DNA from: Bacillota bacterium
GTDB taxonomy: Bacteria; Bacillota; Clostridia; DSM-8532
Direction of reading: 5' to 3'
NCBI GenBank assembly: GCA_023446675.1
Contig: JAEXPO010000072.1
Span: forward strand, 1 to 20,694
Length of the DNA: 20,694 nt
Shown: positions 20,486-20,694 of the stretch, one piece after another
How positions within the stretch are numbered: the first letter of the stretch is position 1
Layout: each line of letters opens with the position of its first letter
The notes under the pieces: generated by a model
Databases searched by the model: none
What the model was told of the DNA's origin: nothing
The model's input: only the letters and a program-made list of their open reading frames with translations
Program-made: the position numbers and the translations under genes

Positions 20486-20694
20486 ATGAACCCATTTCCT
20501 ATGACGGGAAGCCAGCTTCCCGGAAACGGCCTGGACTTTGGCTTTTTGAACGATGCACCGGCAGGAAAGCACGGCTTCGTTAAGGTAGAGGACGGCCATT
20601 TTTATTTTGAAAACGGCACCCGGATCCGGTTTTTCGGAGTGAATCTGGTTTTCGGTGCCGCCATGCCCGATAAGGAAACAGCAGTGGTTATGGC
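20486..20694 (+). CDS. Glycoside-hydrolase-like protein, N-terminal fragment, runs off window
   Basis: The first 69 codons are present, starting MNPFPMTGSQLPG. GGGAGG lies 7 nt before the ATG. After a short lead come the blocks GFVKVEDGHFYFENGTRIRFFGVNLVFGAAMPDKET (residues 30-65). The 'ENGTRIRFFGVNL' turn into the first barrel strand, with 'F.A..P' after it, is how many cellulase-fold (clan GH-A type) proteins begin. The catalytic residues are outside the window, so family and substrate stay open. There is no signal peptide, which suggests an intracellular enzyme. It is divergent from the isomerase/dehydrogenase operon and shares its motif-bearing control region. Confidence 0.65.
   Translation, partial: MNPFPMTGSQLPGNGLDFGFLNDAPAGKHGFVKVEDGHFYFENGTRIRFFGVNLVFGAAMPDKETAVVM

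Noticed and set aside
1..20694. CRISPR arrays, tRNA or rRNA genes, prophage genes
   Set aside because: No regularly spaced repeats, cloverleaf-type sequences, rRNA stretches or phage-type genes were seen on either strand.

Overview
The window looks like chromosomal DNA from a Firmicute of the class Clostridia, most likely a saccharolytic relative of the Lachnospiraceae. This is inferred from strong AGGAGG-type ribosome sites, Firmicute-type lipoproteins, OmpR-type two-component/ABC clusters, an IS1634-like transposase, and several regulator plus glycoside-enzyme clusters. No species can be named from the sequence alone.

Layout. (1) 1-1953, minus strand: a LacI-family regulator followed by a cut-off GH94-like glycoside phosphorylase gene, with a perfect LacI-type palindrome over the likely promoter. 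(2) 2030-2945, minus strand, AT-rich: a solitary translation initiation factor IF-3 gene that appears to use an ATT start, and a small zinc-ribbon protein with an RGG-like tail, each with its own terminator. (3) 3079-5389: an IS1634-like element of about 2.03 kb, bounded by 11-bp inverted repeats and flanked by a nearly perfect direct repeat of about 140 bp. The repeat is best read as an unusually long target duplication, and it left the neighbouring lipoprotein gene intact. (4) 5285-12221: two tandem paralogous lipoproteins on the minus strand, divergent from an OmpR-type regulator, a sensor kinase without an extracellular domain, an ABC ATPase and an 885-residue FtsX-type permease. This resembles peptide-detoxification or envelope-stress modules. 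(5) 12375-17422: a Gfo/Idh/MocA oxidoreductase and a GH38 alpha-mannosidase on the minus strand, divergent from an AraC-family regulator. (6) 17423-18195: a degraded-looking intergenic stretch and a VOC/glyoxalase-family protein. (7) 18403-20694: a D-2-hydroxyacid dehydrogenase translationally coupled to a TIM-barrel sugar isomerase on the minus strand, divergent from the start of a glycoside-hydrolase-like gene. Three copies of a 10-bp motif lie in the divergent region.

How it fits together. None of the glycan enzymes whose N-terminus is visible (GH94-like, GH38, the final hydrolase-like protein) has a signal peptide. The sugar genes therefore look like intracellular processing of imported oligosaccharides, under at least two local regulators (LacI, AraC). 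Central pieces of the regulatory sequences share an AACCGG core. The most unusual items are the lone ATT-start infC, the long duplication around the IS, the paired lipoproteins beside the two-component/ABC module, and the repeated CCTTAACCGG motif. I found no CRISPR array, tRNA or rRNA.
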